Positions 4,671 to 5,440 of a DNA stretch of 5,440 bases are shown here, piece after piece (positions within the stretch are counted from its first letter, which is position 1; each line of letters starts with the position of its first letter). The notes beneath the pieces were generated by a model. The model saw nothing but the letters and a program-made list of their open reading frames with translations. It was not told the DNA's origin and ran no database searches. The position numbers and the translations under genes are program-made. Origin of the DNA: Treponema sp. (lineage in GTDB: Bacteria > Spirochaetota > Spirochaetia > Treponematales > Breznakiellaceae); NCBI GenBank assembly GCA_031290325.1, contig JAITNU010000214.1:1-5440 (forward strand), read 5' to 3'.

Positions 4671-5440
4671 ATGACCGACTTTGTTCACCTCCATGTCCAT
4701 ACGGATTATTCACTTTTAGACGGCGCCGCATCAGTGGAAGCCCTTGCGGACAAGGCCGCTTCCCTTGGGATGAAGCATCTGGCCATCACCGACCACGGCA
4801 ATATGTTCGGGGTTCTGAAATTCCGGGATGCCTGCGAAAAACGGGGGATCCACCCCATTATCGGGAGCGAGTTCTACATGGCCCCTGGTTCCCGGTTCAA
4901 AAAATCCGGTTCTGAACATGGCAACAAATACTACCATCTGGTGCTCCTGGCACGAAACGGCGAGGGGTACCAGACCCTGATAAAACTGTCTTCGTATTCT
5001 TATACCGAAGGCTTCTATTATAAACCCCGGATCGATGAGGAACTCCTCGTGCAATACCATGAGGGACTCATCGGACTTTCCGCCTGCGTGGCCGGGGAGA
5101 TCCCCAGCCTGCTCCTGGATGGGAACCTCAATGGCGCGGAAAAGCGTGCCCGGTGGTTCCAGGAGATCCTGGGGGCGGAGAACTTTTATCTGGAACTCCA
5201 GGATCACCGGCTGGGAATTCAACAAAAGGCGAATCCCAGGATCATTGAGCTTGCGAAACGGACGGGTATTCCCCTGGTCATTACCAATGACATCCACTAC
5301 CTCGAACGGGGGGACGCCCCGGCCCAGGACATCCTCCTCTGCATATCAACCCAGAAGAAGCGGAGCGAAGAAAAGCGGATGCGCTTTGATACCGATGAGT
5401 TCTACTTTAAAACCGGGGATGAGATGGCTGCCCTCTTCCC
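4671..5440 (+). CDS. dnaE: DNA polymerase III alpha subunit, N-terminal part (runs off the window)
   Basis: This is the replicative DNA polymerase catalytic subunit; only the first 256 codons are present and no stop occurs before the window ends. The N-terminus MTDFVHLHVHTDYSLLDGAA is the hallmark of DnaE and opens its PHP domain. Visible PHP motifs are HLHVHTDYS (6-14), the ITDHGN block (about 39-44), an IGSEFY block and a late TNDIHYL block (about 209-215). E. coli DnaE has Arg in the second position of its HLRVHSDYS; here the HxHxH pattern is complete, as in DnaEs whose PHP domain binds metals and can proofread. The polymerase palm, thumb and beta-binding parts lie outside the window. ATG 4671 is fixed by homology; its ribosome site is poor, so coupling to aat translation, which ends 9 bp before, is likely. 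Confidence 0.96.
   Translation, partial: MTDFVHLHVHTDYSLLDGAASVEALADKAASLGMKHLAITDHGNMFGVLKFRDACEKRGIHPIIGSEFYMAPGSRFKKSGSEHGNKYYHLVLLARNGEGYQTLIKLSSYSYTEGFYYKPRIDEELLVQYHEGLIGLSACVAGEIPSLLLDGNLNGAEKRARWFQEILGAENFYLELQDHRLGIQQKANPRIIELAKRTGIPLVITNDIHYLERGDAPAQDILLCISTQKKRSEEKRMRFDTDEFYFKTGDEMAALF

Noticed and set aside
4731..5297. 188-codon minus-strand open frame opposite the start of dnaE
   Set aside because: It is antisense to the conserved PHP domain of DnaE, which is certain from its N-terminal motif. The antisense frame has no promoter or recognisable domain.
1..5440. CRISPR array, insertion sequence or riboswitch
   Set aside because: No regularly spaced repeats, transposase or terminal inverted repeats were seen, and no leader is long enough and structured enough for a known riboswitch.

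Overview
The window looks like a bacterial chromosome segment of roughly 50-55% GC in its coding part, most probably from a spirochaete of the Treponema type. That guess rests on the style of the ClpA and Aat proteins, a tRNA gene without an encoded CCA end, and the codon use; nothing here proves the taxon.

Layout. Positions 1-411 hold the 3' end of an AT-rich gene (about 29% GC by hand count) whose start lies outside the window. It may be the tail of a DNA-modification or restriction protein, but this is uncertain. Positions 412-723 are non-coding, with a weak terminator after the first gene and a short palindrome that may belong to a dispersed extragenic repeat. Next comes a complete minus-strand unit: promoter (894-923), tRNA with CAU anticodon (797-870) and a hairpin/T-tract terminator (724-750). 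From position 1015 to the right edge everything is on the plus strand and tightly packed: clpS, a 143-bp leader with its own good promoter and two possible overlapping micro-ORFs, clpA, aat, and the first 256 codons of dnaE.

How the genes work together. clpS, clpA and aat form a recognisable N-degron (N-end rule) set. Aat attaches Leu or Phe to proteins that begin with Arg or Lys, ClpS captures such N-termini, and ClpA unfolds the delivered protein into the ClpP protease, which is not encoded here. dnaE, the replicative polymerase alpha subunit, follows aat by 9 bp and is probably cotranscribed.

The most interesting points are the overlapping micro-ORF chain ahead of clpA, a His in place of a conserved Asp in the ClpS binding pocket, a charged insert in ClpA where ClpB/ClpC carry their middle domain, and a sharp compositional break on the 3' side of the tRNA that could mark an island edge. 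I found no convincing new multi-gene system.
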